From Aquimarina spinulae (lineage in GTDB: Bacteria > Bacteroidota > Bacteroidia > Flavobacteriales > Flavobacteriaceae): a DNA stretch of 64,000 nt. This document shows positions 1 to 8,449 of the stretch, piece after piece. The position numbers and the translations under genes were made by a program. Each line of letters starts with the position of its first letter. The stretch's first letter is position 1. The notes under the pieces are model-generated. The model was not told the DNA's origin. It worked only from the letters and a program-made list of their open reading frames with translations, and did no database searches. The DNA lies in assembly GCF_943373825.1 (NCBI RefSeq), contig NZ_CALSBP010000002.1, positions 3,027,501 through 3,091,500 of the forward strand. The letters run 5' to 3'.

Positions 1-54
1 TATTGGCAAACGATGCGCCCTATTAATGAATATTTATCAAAAGCAATTCAGTAA
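1..54 (+). CDS. C-terminal end of an unidentified protein (5' end outside window)
   Basis: Frame 1 is open from the first base and ends at a TAA just 2 bases before the next ATG, giving the tail YWQTMRPINEYLSKAIQ. The tight spacing to the following TfoX-like gene suggests co-transcription. Too little is present to name a family. Confidence 0.5.
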   Translation, partial: YWQTMRPINEYLSKAIQ

Positions 55-56
55 CT

Positions 57-416
57 ATGGCATACAATGAATTTATAGCAGATCGTATTCGGCAGATTTT
101 TAGAGAACAAAAGGCAGATTTCTATGAAAAGAAAATGATGGGAGGACTATGCTTTATGGTTGATAATAAAATGTGTTGCGGAATCCATTTTAGTAAGAAA
201 AAGGGAATGGATTTACTAATGGCACGAATAGGAATAGATGCAACCGAAGAAGCTATGAAAAAAGAAGGGTGTCAACCCATGGATTTTACCGGTAGACCTA
301 TGAAAGGTTTTGTTTTTGTTACACCCGATGGTTTTGATCTGGATAAAGATCTCGAGTATTGGGTGCAATTGTGTTTGGATTTTAACCCTTTTGCAAAAAG
401 TAGCAAAAAGAAATAA
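57..416 (+). CDS. TfoX N-terminal domain protein
   Basis: This 119-residue protein matches the stand-alone TfoX/Sxy N-terminal domain. It has the conserved opening region with KKMMGGLCFMVDNKMCCGI (about residues 26-44) and a C-terminal GFVFV and aromatic stretch before a Lys-rich tail. In gamma-proteobacteria TfoX/Sxy promotes competence. Single-domain homologues in Bacteroidota are common and their role is not established, so no competence function is claimed. The start ATG lies 2 bases after the preceding stop, suggesting the second gene of an operon. Confidence 0.8.
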   Translation: MAYNEFIADRIRQIFREQKADFYEKKMMGGLCFMVDNKMCCGIHFSKKKGMDLLMARIGIDATEEAMKKEGCQPMDFTGRPMKGFVFVTPDGFDLDKDLEYWVQLCLDFNPFAKSSKKK

Positions 417-535
417 AACCAACCCGAATCATTTAAAATAATTGTATTCTAGCTATTTTTACCAGGGTATAATATCTTAAAATCGGCTTAAAAAAGTAAT
501 TATTACATTTGGATAGTTGTACCATATCCAGAATA

Positions 536-2248
536 ATGATTTTTTTTAAAAGACTTTTATCAATACCCTTATTTTTTTCTATTGGATTATCTATTTTTTT
601 GACAACGGCAATGTTTGCTCAGAAAAATAATGTACCAGTATTTGATAGCCTTGTTGGTAAATCCTCTAAAGAATTAGGGGAATTTATAAAGAAATCTACA
701 CCAGAAGATGCGAAAATTTACGAAATAGCACTTTCTAATCTCAAAAATCAGGATAGCGCCAAGACCAATGAATATTATTATGTAGCACTTTCTTTTTACA
801 AAACGGGAAACTACGAAAGAAGTGCATATTACTTTAGTCATGCAGCAAAGGCAGCAAAACAAGCAAACTACGAGCTGTTTTTATGTGCTATTTACTTAAA
901 ACTGGGGAATTCATATCTCAAGGATTGGAAAAATCAAAAAGCGCTAGACTCCTATTACAAGGCTTTGGAAATTGCACAAAAGAATAGAAATATTAAATAT
1001 GAGATTGTTGCAAATTCAGGGATTACCATGATTCGTAGAAGAATGAAGCAATTAGATAAGGCTTTAGAAGTCTGTAAACATTCCTTAAAACTTGCAGAGA
1101 ACTCTTCTTTTAAAAATGGTAAAAACCATGTTAATCTTATCACTATTATTAGCGAAATATACATGGATCAAAAGAAATATGATTCTGTACTTTATTACGC
1201 AGAAATGGGAATTAAACTTAGTGAACCTATAAGTTATCATATTGGAACTATTGATTTATACACTAAAAAAGGAGCAGTGTTTTTTTATAGAAACGATTTA
1301 CCTAAGGCATTCGAGTATTTACATCTGGTAGAAGATATTGCACATACTCATAAGATTAAGCAAAAAAAACCTATACTGAATCTTCATTATTTTCTTGCCC
1401 GTTGTTATTATAAACAAGAAGCATACAGAAAGGCAATTGGATCTTTGGATCGTATATTAAACTTGTTAGAAAAAAAAGATTCAAGAAATGATAGAGTTTT
1501 GGAAACGTATCGACTATTGGCTGACTGTAATGAGGCTATAGGAAATGAGAGAAAATCTAAATACTGGCTTAATAAATATACGATACTTCAGGCTCAATTT
1601 CAGGACGAAAAGGATAAAACTGTTAATAAAATATACAATAAGGATACTCAAGAGCTAGGAGAAACTATAAAGGAGCTCGAGAATAGACAACAAAAAGAAG
1701 TAAGGTATGGTATAATAGTAGTATTGATATTATTAATATCGTTGATAGCAGTTGGAGGATTGTTTTACAGGAAACAAAAAATGAATAAAACTATTTTTAA
1801 CGATTTGATAAATAAAATATCCAATCTGGAGTCTGAACGCAGAACAGAAACAATGGAGTCAAAAGATAGTGCTAAGGAGATTATAATCGATGATGAGAAA
1901 ATCAATAATGTGCTAAAAAGGTTAAACAAATTGGAGGATCAAGAATATTTTTTGAAATCTGATTGTAGCCTAAGTACAATGGCTAAAAAAGTAAAAACAA
2001 ATACCACATATCTTTCAAAAATTATCAAAATACACAAAGAAAAAAGCTTTAATGACTATATCAATGATTTAAGAATAGAATACGCATTAAAAAGGTTGAA
2101 AAATGACAAGAAGTTTAGATCTTTTTCGATTAAATCAATTGCTTCCGAAATAGGGTATAAAAGCGATAATTCTTTTACAAAACATTTTAAATCCAAAACA
2201 GGTTTAAACCCTTCTTATTATATTAAAAAAATCGAAAACTTAGGATAG
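536..2248 (+). CDS. Membrane-anchored TPR protein with AraC-type DNA-binding domain
   Basis: The protein has an N-terminal hydrophobic signal segment ending near AMFAQ, a long helical tetratricopeptide-like region (about residues 60-360), one membrane span (VVLILLISLIAVGGLFY, about residues 393-410), a short coiled coil, and a C-terminal AraC/XylS double helix-turn-helix (last ~100 residues, with IKSIASEIGYKSDNSFTKHFK). This is a known Bacteroidota layout in which an extracytoplasmic TPR sensor is joined directly to a cytoplasmic transcription factor. I prefer the ATG at 536 over the one at 509 because it starts directly at the signal peptide. Two GG-leader peptide genes lie downstream on the same strand, so they are possible targets (inference). 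Confidence 0.85.
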   Translation: MIFFKRLLSIPLFFSIGLSIFLTTAMFAQKNNVPVFDSLVGKSSKELGEFIKKSTPEDAKIYEIALSNLKNQDSAKTNEYYYVALSFYKTGNYERSAYYFSHAAKAAKQANYELFLCAIYLKLGNSYLKDWKNQKALDSYYKALEIAQKNRNIKYEIVANSGITMIRRRMKQLDKALEVCKHSLKLAENSSFKNGKNHVNLITIISEIYMDQKKYDSVLYYAEMGIKLSEPISYHIGTIDLYTKKGAVFFYRNDLPKAFEYLHLVEDIAHTHKIKQKKPILNLHYFLARCYYKQEAYRKAIGSLDRILNLLEKKDSRNDRVLETYRLLADCNEAIGNERKSKYWLNKYTILQAQFQDEKDKTVNKIYNKDTQELGETIKELENRQQKEVRYGIIVVLILLISLIAVGGLFYRKQKMNKTIFNDLINKISNLESERRTETMESKDSAKEIIIDDEKINNVLKRLNKLEDQEYFLKSDCSLSTMAKKVKTNTTYLSKIIKIHKEKSFNDYINDLRIEYALKRLKNDKKFRSFSIKSIASEIGYKSDNSFTKHFKSKTGLNPSYYIKKIENLG

Positions 2249-2368
2249 TATTTTCATAGATAAGTAACTTCTGAATCGTACCGCAATTTATTTAAAATGC
2301 GGTTAACAAATTATGATTCACGTTATATAGAAAGTATATTATTTTATAAATATTAAACTAATATAATT

Positions 2369-2536
2369 ATGAAAAAACATCAAAACAAAAGGATCAGCCT
2401 TAAAAAAATTACCATTACCAGAATTAATCTTAGCACAATGAGAATGGTAAAAGGTGGAGAGTGTTATGTTACAGATGAAGATACAGGAACTCATGAGAGT
2501 CTTTGCAATTGTCAAAGCGGGCGTGACGTATTTTAG
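2369..2536 (+). CDS. GG-leader peptide precursor, class I lanthipeptide-like leader
   Basis: A 55-residue ORF. The leader has a Lys-rich amphipathic pattern (ISLKKITITRINLSTMRMVKGG) resembling leaders of Bacteroidota class I lanthipeptide and natural-product precursors, and ends in a double glycine at residues 29-30. The putative core of 25 residues contains three Cys and several Ser/Thr (ECYVTDEDTGTHESLCNCQS), compatible with either thioether rings or disulfides. No LanB/LanC-type modification enzyme or C39-peptidase transporter is seen in the window, so maturation is unproven. It lies 120 bp after the TPR/AraC regulator. Confidence 0.7.
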   Translation: MKKHQNKRISLKKITITRINLSTMRMVKGGECYVTDEDTGTHESLCNCQSGRDVF

Positions 2537-2768
2537 ATTTACTTTTTTAACTAGTCCAAATTTTTTAGGTTTTATAGGTTGTTGCGAGTGTTTTATTGCT
2601 CCTCATTTTATCTAATATACGGGAGTTATGTTTTTTTCTCTCTTTGTTAGAGTATACCTTAGAGTAAAAGTCAAAGTATTGTTAATAATAAGATTTTGAC
2701 AAAGGGGATACCGAAAACCTTTTGATAGAGTAGGTAAGTTTTATAATTCAATTTAAATCTAATAAATT

Positions 2769-2960
2769 ATGTTATCAAAAATTCTAAATTTAAAAGATGT
2801 TCAGCAATTAAACAAAAAACAACAAGAAACTATTAATGGAGGGATACAACATCCTGTTGGATGTAGAACCAGAAGGGATTGCTTCCAAGCAATTGGGGAA
2901 TGGGATTGGTATTGCTCTATATCTCCATATGGTGGTTATGGGACTTGTATGCCGTACTAA
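2769..2960 (+). CDS. GG-leader Cys-rich secreted peptide precursor
   Basis: A 63-residue protein with a bacteriocin-type leader: LNLKDVQQLNKKQQETINGG, with the double glycine at residues 24-25. The mature part of about 38 residues contains four Cys (in CRTRRDC, YC and TC contexts) and many aromatic residues and glycines (SPYGGYGTCMPY), which suggests a disulfide-stabilised peptide. A clear intrinsic terminator follows 40 bp after the stop. The sequence gives no sign of immunity or export genes next to it. The function (bacteriocin, signal or other) is unknown. Confidence 0.75.
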   Translation: MLSKILNLKDVQQLNKKQQETINGGIQHPVGCRTRRDCFQAIGEWDWYCSISPYGGYGTCMPY

Positions 2961-2998
2961 AGATTATGTTGTACTAAGTATGATTCTTTGAAATTTAT

Positions 2999-3026
2999 AA
3001 GACTGTCTTTTCGGGCAGTCTTTTTT
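2999..3026 (+). terminator. Rho-independent terminator after peptide gene
   Basis: An AAGACTG stem pairs with CAGTCTT (with a flanking G-T pair) and is followed by six T residues. It sits about 40 bp after the stop of the 2769-2960 peptide gene. Confidence 0.85.
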
Positions 3027-3129
3027 GTTGAATGTTTTTTAGAGTGTTTGCAAATCTGTTAAGAGTTCTTTTGGGGATTGGGTAGGTAAAATAGTAGTTC
3101 TGTAAAGAAGAAAATAGGTGAGATAATAT

Positions 3130-3137
3130 TAACTTTG
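3130..3137 (+). promoter_or_regulatory. Possible -7 promoter element for the Crp/Fnr gene
   Basis: TAACTTTG matches the Bacteroidota -7 consensus TAnnTTTG about 80 bp before the Crp/Fnr start. No convincing TTG -33 element stands at the expected distance, so this is tentative. Confidence 0.35.
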
Positions 3138-3218
3138 TGAATGAAAATAGAACTTTCTTCTTTTCTTGTTAATGCACCAAAAATGACACCTTTTGAAGAA
3201 CGTATAATGTAGAAAACT

Positions 3219-3791
3219 ATGATTACTAATCTGGCTGAGTATACCAGGAATTATATTGATATTTCTGATGAAGAAATGGAACTATTTTATCATTATCTTA
3301 AAATGAAGAAATTCAAAAAGAAAGAGTATGTGTTAGAAGAAGGGAAAGTCTGTAAAGCAAGATATTTTATTGTAAAAGGATGTGTACGATCATATTATAT
3401 TGATGAAAAAGGAGTCGAGCGAATTCTTGATTTTGGTATTGATGAATGGTGGTTTACAAATTATAATAGTTTAATTAATCAAAGGCCTTCAGAAAATTTT
3501 ATTCAAACTATTGAAGATTCAGTAATATTAGAGCTACATCAAGATTGTTTTGAAGAACTATCTGCTAAACTTCCTAAAATTGATAGATTGTTTAGGATAA
3601 TCACCGAAAAAACCCATATTGCCCATATCAATAAAACCAAGTATACTCGTAGTCTTTCTGGAGAGCATCTATATAAACAATTTGTGTTAAGCAATCCGAA
3701 GTTTTCACAAAGAGTTCCCCAGTATATGATCGCTTCTTATTTAGGTTTATCACCAGAGTTTGTGAGTAAGGTAAAAGCAAAATATCGTTAA
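3219..3791 (+). CDS. Crp/Fnr-family transcriptional regulator
   Basis: A 190-residue protein of the usual length for short Bacteroidota Crp/Fnr regulators. The cyclic-nucleotide-binding-like beta barrel occupies about residues 10-120 (KKEYVLEEGKVCKARYFIVKGCVRSYY), followed by a dimer helix and a C-terminal winged helix ending in YMIASYLGLSPEFVSKVKAKYR. The Cys cluster of oxygen-sensing Fnr is absent, so an Fe-S sensor role is unlikely. Such proteins often respond to stress or small molecules. The ligand cannot be told from the sequence. Confidence 0.85.
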   Translation: MITNLAEYTRNYIDISDEEMELFYHYLKMKKFKKKEYVLEEGKVCKARYFIVKGCVRSYYIDEKGVERILDFGIDEWWFTNYNSLINQRPSENFIQTIEDSVILELHQDCFEELSAKLPKIDRLFRIITEKTHIAHINKTKYTRSLSGEHLYKQFVLSNPKFSQRVPQYMIASYLGLSPEFVSKVKAKYR

Positions 3792-3838
3792 AAAGATTCA
3801 CTTAAACCCTATTTATGGTCATTATGTATCTATAAGAA

Positions 3839-4501
3839 TCATCTCTTTTTATCTCGTAACATTTGTCTAATACTACGTATAGCATTATCTGCGTCTGATG
3901 TACTAAATTCTCCTCCTACCTCTTCGATCATAACATTTTCAGAAAGCCTGACCTCTATCCTAGAACTACCCGAGGTTGTTAATATGAATTTTTCAGAAAC
4001 ATTATATTGATGAATTGTACCATTATTGATTAGTTTTCCTATAAGTGGGATTTCATTTACAACTTTCTCACCAAAAGTAAATTTTTCGTGAGTTATTGAT
4101 TCTGATTTGGTTTCTATAGAAACCACATCTGTATAAAAATAAGATGAGGTAGATTCATTTAAGGGATTTTCTGTTATAGGATCAAATACACATTGATAAA
4201 ATACGATTTCGTGTTGTGTAAAGTTGATGATTGTCACTCCTATAGGGATATATCTGATAAAATTGTCTTTACCTTTTTTTAATTTAAATTCGGCTCCGCC
4301 AATATCATACATTTTTGGTCCTGTAATGCGACGCGGAGTTCTTAAACAATCATTTTTATCTAAAAGTGTTTTGGTCAACGCTCTGTCGAATAATTTACTG
4401 ATTGATTGGTTGAGAAGAGTATCAAACTCATTATCCGAGATCTTAGAGGTTAAAATAGATTTTGAGAAATATTGTTTAATTTTTTTTCCGTTTGAAGTCA
4501 T
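3839..4501 (-). CDS. Conserved hypothetical protein
   Basis: A 220-residue soluble protein without signal peptide or membrane span. It has an N-terminal helical part (KKIKQYFSKSILTSKISDNEF) and a beta-rich middle (FIRYIPIGVTIINFTQHEIVFYQCVFDPI) that looks like a lipid- or ligand-binding barrel, but no family is recognised. It follows the TPR gene at 4526-5431 by 24 bp on the same strand and is probably co-transcribed and functionally linked with it. Confidence 0.65.
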   Translation of the reverse strand: MTSNGKKIKQYFSKSILTSKISDNEFDTLLNQSISKLFDRALTKTLLDKNDCLRTPRRITGPKMYDIGGAEFKLKKGKDNFIRYIPIGVTIINFTQHEIVFYQCVFDPITENPLNESTSSYFYTDVVSIETKSESITHEKFTFGEKVVNEIPLIGKLINNGTIHQYNVSEKFILTTSGSSRIEVRLSENVMIEEVGGEFSTSDADNAIRSIRQMLRDKKR

Positions 4502-4525
4502 GTGAAGATTATTTATGTTGGTTTT

Positions 4526-5431
4526 TTAATTTTTAAAATAATTGTCTTTTGATAGCCCTCCTAGTGTAGAAAATAAGCGCTCCAGCTCATAAGGTTCTTC
4601 TTTTGTTATCATTGGTAAATTATTAGAAGAATTGTCTGGATCATCAAGTCCGCTTCGTCTAAAATAATCTTGAGTAATAAGGTGTTTTAGACAATGATAT
4701 TTTTCTTTCTTATTATTTATGCGTATTGCCGTTTTTAGAGAAGTTTGTATTTCTTTGATTTCATTCATTTTTAGTCTAAAAGGCCTCTTGCCTTTAAACA
4801 TTGCCAAGGCCAAATTATAATGATATTCGTCATCGATTGGATTGATCTTAATAGACTCTTTTATATACATTATAGATTCTTCATATTGATTTTGGGAAAG
4901 TAACAGAACTCCTAACCAGAAAAGAGTTTTGTCATTAGAAGATTCTGATTTTGTTTGTGCTAAAAAGGATTGGGTATACTTGACAATTTCTTTTGGTGTT
5001 AAATTAGATAGTTTTTTATATGATAGCTTTTTATAATGTCTCTTTTCATCTGTACTGGATTGGTGTTTCTTTTTGTTTCCTTTACTAAGTATAAGCTCTT
5101 CTGCTCGATATTTCTCAAGGCCCCAGAATGCTTTATTTTCTTTAATGAAGTTTTCGTAAGAAGAATAATCAATATACTGTGCCAAAATATCTAGATAAGA
5201 TTTTAAGTAGGTGAATTTTTCTCCTTCTTTTTTATTATATCGATCTCTATAATTAACTATAGTAGTTCGGCCAATTTTTTCTTTTGTTTTTTCTTGCAGT
5301 CGCTCTATAAGTCTATTAATATCACGTTCTATATAATCTTTAAAAGACTTATTTGGAGTATGTTTTTTTGCAATAGTATCAAAAAAATATACAAATACAT
5401 CAAACTGTGATTCTGATAAGGATTTAGCCAT
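4526..5431 (-). CDS. TPR-containing protein with a helical N-terminal domain
   Basis: A 301-residue cytoplasmic protein. Residues ~1-100 form a charged helical domain (SESQFDVFVYFFDTIAKKH, later RTTIVNYRDRYNKKEGEKF). Residues ~140-260 show a tetratricopeptide pattern (YEESIMYIKESIKINPIDDEYHYNLALAMFKGK). The role is likely as a scaffold or regulatory protein. It is the first gene of a two-gene minus-strand operon whose second gene is unknown. It is preceded by an unusually long, structured upstream region. Confidence 0.65.
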   Translation of the reverse strand: MAKSLSESQFDVFVYFFDTIAKKHTPNKSFKDYIERDINRLIERLQEKTKEKIGRTTIVNYRDRYNKKEGEKFTYLKSYLDILAQYIDYSSYENFIKENKAFWGLEKYRAEELILSKGNKKKHQSSTDEKRHYKKLSYKKLSNLTPKEIVKYTQSFLAQTKSESSNDKTLFWLGVLLLSQNQYEESIMYIKESIKINPIDDEYHYNLALAMFKGKRPFRLKMNEIKEIQTSLKTAIRINNKKEKYHCLKHLITQDYFRRSGLDDPDNSSNNLPMITKEEPYELERLFSTLGGLSKDNYFKN

Positions 5432-5944
5432 TTTAATGAGTTAAAAATATTTCTTAAAGAATACTCTGTATAAAGTGAAGTGAAAGTATTAAAAGTTAGG
5501 AAATCGCTTTTGCGGAAAACCGCAATGATCAAAAATAAGTGGCTGTTAGAATGATACAATAGACATGATGTGTGATTTTCTCCATCTGATGATGTAAATC
5601 AATATTTTTTATAGAAAAGTTAAAAATTAAAAGAGTTTACTGTAGCCTAATAACAGGTCAATTAAGAATATTTTTCAATAATTTTTTAAATAGTCGTCGG
5701 CCGATAATCGACCAATGTTATCGACCGATTATGTTTTTCACCTTTGTATCGTAGTTGATTCTAGAAAACTACTTGTGAAGTTTAATAGGTTGAAAATAAC
5801 TTAAGAGAAGAAGATATTTCCACCCTTATCAAAACTTCATTCTTCTCAAAAACTATCAAAGCGCTTTGATTTTATCAGACTGCCCGAATCCTCATAAAGA
5901 TTCGGTAAGGAGAACCATAATGTTTAATCAAAAAAATTAATAAA
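5432..5944. other. 513-bp structured intergenic region
   Basis: No convincing gene is present. It contains a perfect hairpin TTGCGG-AAAA-CCGCAA at 5510-5525, a pair of ATCGACC direct repeats (5707-5713 and 5720-5726) beside a related TCGGCCGAT, and a CCGAATC/GATTCGG hairpin at 5884-5905. A 6-codon frame (5920-5940) follows an AGGAG motif just ahead of the small lipoprotein gene and might act as a leader. It probably contains divergent promoters and operators. Confidence 0.5.
5707..5729. promoter_or_regulatory. Candidate operator: repeated ATCGACC motif
   Basis: Two ATCGACC copies sit 13 bp apart, with flanking ATAATCG and CGATTAT that are inverted relative to each other. The GC content stands out from the surrounding AT-rich DNA, suggesting a protein-binding site. 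The regulator is unknown. Confidence 0.35.
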
Positions 5945-6112
5945 ATGAAAAATATAAAGAATATAATAAAATGTATAACGATTTGCTTGTTTTTAGGGTT
6001 AATCTTTATTTCTTGTGAAGAAAAAAATGACTTTACAGATGATATTTGTGATTATGAAACAGCTACCACTGAAGAAGGAATTGTAGAAGAGCAACCTGAT
6101 GACGATGAATAA
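5945..6112 (+). CDS. Small acidic lipoprotein
   Basis: A 55-residue ORF with a Lys-rich start, a hydrophobic core (CITICLFLGLIFIS) and a Cys at residue 24 in the lipobox-like context FISC, followed by a very acidic tail (EEQPDDDE). Export and lipidation are predicted, leaving a mature peptide of about 32 residues. A strong terminator follows 42 bp after the stop, supporting a real single-gene transcript. No family is recognised. Confidence 0.7.
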   Translation: MKNIKNIIKCITICLFLGLIFISCEEKNDFTDDICDYETATTEEGIVEEQPDDDE

Positions 6113-6153
6113 GTCGTCCTAAAAGATTGACAGATTTTAAATACTAAAATCAC

Positions 6154-6183
6154 ACCTGTGAAGCTAGCTTCACAGGTTTTTTG
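6154..6183 (+). terminator. Strong Rho-independent terminator
   Basis: A 24-bp perfect palindrome from ACCTGTGAAGC through CTTCACAGGT is followed by a T run. It ends the small lipoprotein transcript. Confidence 0.9.
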
Positions 6184-6284
6184 TTGTATATAGAGTTAGG
6201 TGTTTTCTTAACTAATGTTTAGAATTTGTTGTTTTAGTGTAATTGTTTCTAGGCTTGATCAAAACAGACTCCGAACGTAAATAG

Positions 6285-6392
6285 TCAAATAGGTTGTATC
6301 GCCTTTTCTACCTGATCTATAACTGCTAATTTAAAGCCCAAATTATAATCCCGTTGAGTACATTTCTTCTTCAAGGTTTCTGGATGTTTCAT
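6285..6392 (-). pseudogene. Truncated IS3-family transposase OrfA N-terminus
   Basis: The 35-codon frame begins MKHPETLKKKCTQRDYNLGF and continues with KLAVIDQVEK. This is the hallmark opening of the helix-turn-helix OrfA of Bacteroidota IS3-family elements (a TQRDYNLxFKLxVxxQVEKG-type motif). After QVEK the sequence diverges (AIQPI) and stops, whereas intact OrfA runs to roughly 100 residues or more. It is non-functional. Confidence 0.65.
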
Positions 6393-6433
6393 AAATAAGT
6401 CGATTTTGTGTCAACTTATTTTAGGACGGGACA
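6285..6433 (-). mobile_element. Remnant of an IS3-type insertion sequence (one end only)
   Basis: On the minus strand an element end reads TGTCCCGTCCTAAAATAAGT, starting at 6433. It is followed 41 bp later by the start of an orfA-type transposase. The homology is lost after about 30 codons and no second end or remaining transposase is visible. This is therefore a deletion scar, not an active element. Confidence 0.65.
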
Positions 6434-6504
6434 AAATGATAAATCAAAAAGGAACAGGAAAGTGTGGCTTTTTTTTTAATTTTAATTCTTAAACTATTGA
6501 AAAT

Positions 6505-8439
6505 ATGCATACTAAAACTTTAGTAGTTGTGTTAATCATTCTATTTTGTGCTTGTAATAAAGAACATCTTATTACTTTTTCTGAAAAAGAGAAACCTTTG
6601 GATAGTATAGCATATTATTATGACCTTTCGAAAGACAAAACCAAAGACCTAAACATTAGATATCAGGCTATAAACAGCGCATATAAGCGCTTTGGTATAG
6701 ATGATGAAGATGCTGTTTATCACAAGGTTTTATATCAAAAAAGTGTTATTCATTATTCCCTAAAACAGATAGATAGTTTAAAGCATTACAATGCCTTATT
6801 ATTAGATAAGACTAATGCAACTAAAGATATTTATTACGAAGGTAAAGGGTATTATTTAAAAGCATATTATTTTGATAAAATTAAATTTTATTCTGATAGC
6901 GCGTACTATTATTATAACAAATCAAAAAATAATTTTCTGGCAATAAAAGATAGTAGCCAGATAGGTAGGCGTTTATTGAATATGGCTTATGTACAACAAA
7001 GCAATAGTGATTTTTTTGGAAGTAAAGAAACAATTACAGATGCATTGCGGTATTTGTTACCAGATAAAGATGCAAAATATATTGCTTCGGCATATAATGT
7101 TTTGGCCATAAGTAATAAGAACCTGTTGAATAATGAAGATGCAATAAAATATTATGAAAAAGCTATTGCAAATACAAAATCTAATATGGATAGATTAGTA
7201 TATAAAAACAATCTTTCAATAGTATATATTAAGAATAAAAAGTATAAAAAAGCAATTGAATTATTTAAAAATATTTTGAGTGATTCTTTATTGCATATTT
7301 CACCAAAACAAAAAGCCAGGTTGATAGATAATTATGCTTATGCCAGATGGCTTAAGGATACCTTAGATATCGAAAAAGAATTTTTAAGCGCATTACGTAT
7401 AAGAACTCAAGAAAATGATAAACGAGGATTAATTGCAAGTTATAAGCATTTGGGAGAATATTTTTCTCAAAAAGACAGAGAAAAATCTTTAAAATGGTTC
7501 GATAAAATGATGAAAATTTCTAAAAGCATTAAAAACCCAAAAGGAGAATTAGAAGCTTTAAATTTTTTAATGAAAATGCAATCTGAGAACCTCAATATTA
7601 AAACAAGATATATCCAACTTACTGATAGTCTTCAGAAACAAGAATTACAGGTCAAGACTCAATTTGCTAAGATCAGGTACGATGATCAGCTAAAGGTAGA
7701 AGAGATTCATAGATTAAAAGATCTTACTGCTAAACAGGAATTAGAAGTTTCTTTTCATAGGACTCAAAAGATAATTTATCTTTTAATAGGAGTTGTACTT
7801 GTATTGATTATTGTTTTTGTGTTGTATTATTTGATGCAGAAACACAGAAAAGATACAGAAACAAAAGTTTATAATACTGAAAGAAGGATTTCAAAAAAGG
7901 TTCATGATGAATTGGCAAATGATATATCTAGTATTACCAATTTTATAGAAAATACTCAAGATATTTCTACTTTTTCAATACGAAAAAGTATAGGAGATAG
8001 ATTGCAAAATATCTATCTAAGAGCAAGAGATATATCAACAGAGATGACAAGTATTGATGTTGTTAATTTTCAAAAAGAATTAAAAAATTTAATACAGCAA
8101 TACAATAACCAAAATATGATTGTTATTACTAATGTGTCAGAGACAGATTGGTCCACTGTTCCTGATTATAAAAAAATAGCAGTGTTTAGAGTGATTCAGG
8201 AACTTTTTATTAATACAATAAAACATAGCAAAGCTAACAAAACAACATTAATGGTAAAAGATACAGGAAAGCATAGAATTGTTACCTACAAAGACAATGG
8301 TATAGGAGCCATTAAAAAGAGCCTAAATGTTAATGGATTAGCTAATGCGGAAAATCGCATTGAAAATATAAAAGGGGAGTTTATCTTTGAGACTAGCCCA
8401 GACGAGGGGTTTATAGCGACCATTATGTTTCAAAGATAA
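6505..8439 (+). CDS. TPR sensor histidine kinase (NarL/DesK-type)
   Basis: A 644-residue sensor. The N-terminus is a lipoprotein-like signal (VVVLIILFCAC), followed by an extracytoplasmic TPR region (about residues 40-400), one membrane span (about residues 424-446, IIYLLIGVVLVLIIVFVLYY), a dimerisation helix with the phospho-acceptor His at residue ~467 in KKVHDELAND, and a C-terminal GHKL ATPase with DNGIGA. The HDELAN-type H box belongs to the HisKA_3-like kinases that pair with LuxR-type regulators. The response regulator gene starts 10 bp after the stop, so the two form a two-component system. The stimulus is unknown. Confidence 0.9.
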   Translation: MHTKTLVVVLIILFCACNKEHLITFSEKEKPLDSIAYYYDLSKDKTKDLNIRYQAINSAYKRFGIDDEDAVYHKVLYQKSVIHYSLKQIDSLKHYNALLLDKTNATKDIYYEGKGYYLKAYYFDKIKFYSDSAYYYYNKSKNNFLAIKDSSQIGRRLLNMAYVQQSNSDFFGSKETITDALRYLLPDKDAKYIASAYNVLAISNKNLLNNEDAIKYYEKAIANTKSNMDRLVYKNNLSIVYIKNKKYKKAIELFKNILSDSLLHISPKQKARLIDNYAYARWLKDTLDIEKEFLSALRIRTQENDKRGLIASYKHLGEYFSQKDREKSLKWFDKMMKISKSIKNPKGELEALNFLMKMQSENLNIKTRYIQLTDSLQKQELQVKTQFAKIRYDDQLKVEEIHRLKDLTAKQELEVSFHRTQKIIYLLIGVVLVLIIVFVLYYLMQKHRKDTETKVYNTERRISKKVHDELANDISSITNFIENTQDISTFSIRKSIGDRLQNIYLRARDISTEMTSIDVVNFQKELKNLIQQYNNQNMIVITNVSETDWSTVPDYKKIAVFRVIQELFINTIKHSKANKTTLMVKDTGKHRIVTYKDNGIGAIKKSLNVNGLANAENRIENIKGEFIFETSPDEGFIATIMFQR

Positions 8440-8449
8440 TTTTTATTGT

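Larger units (their letters stand above)
6113..6504. other. 392-bp gap between lipoprotein and histidine kinase genes
   Basis: It contains the lipoprotein terminator (6154-6183) and the IS3 remnant (6285-6433). The last ~70 bp before the kinase start are AT-rich with a nine-T run and probably contain the kinase promoter. Confidence 0.6.

Noticed and set aside
3140-3208. 22-codon frame before the Crp/Fnr gene
   Set aside because: It starts almost at the predicted transcription start, has no ribosome-binding context and no recognisable product.
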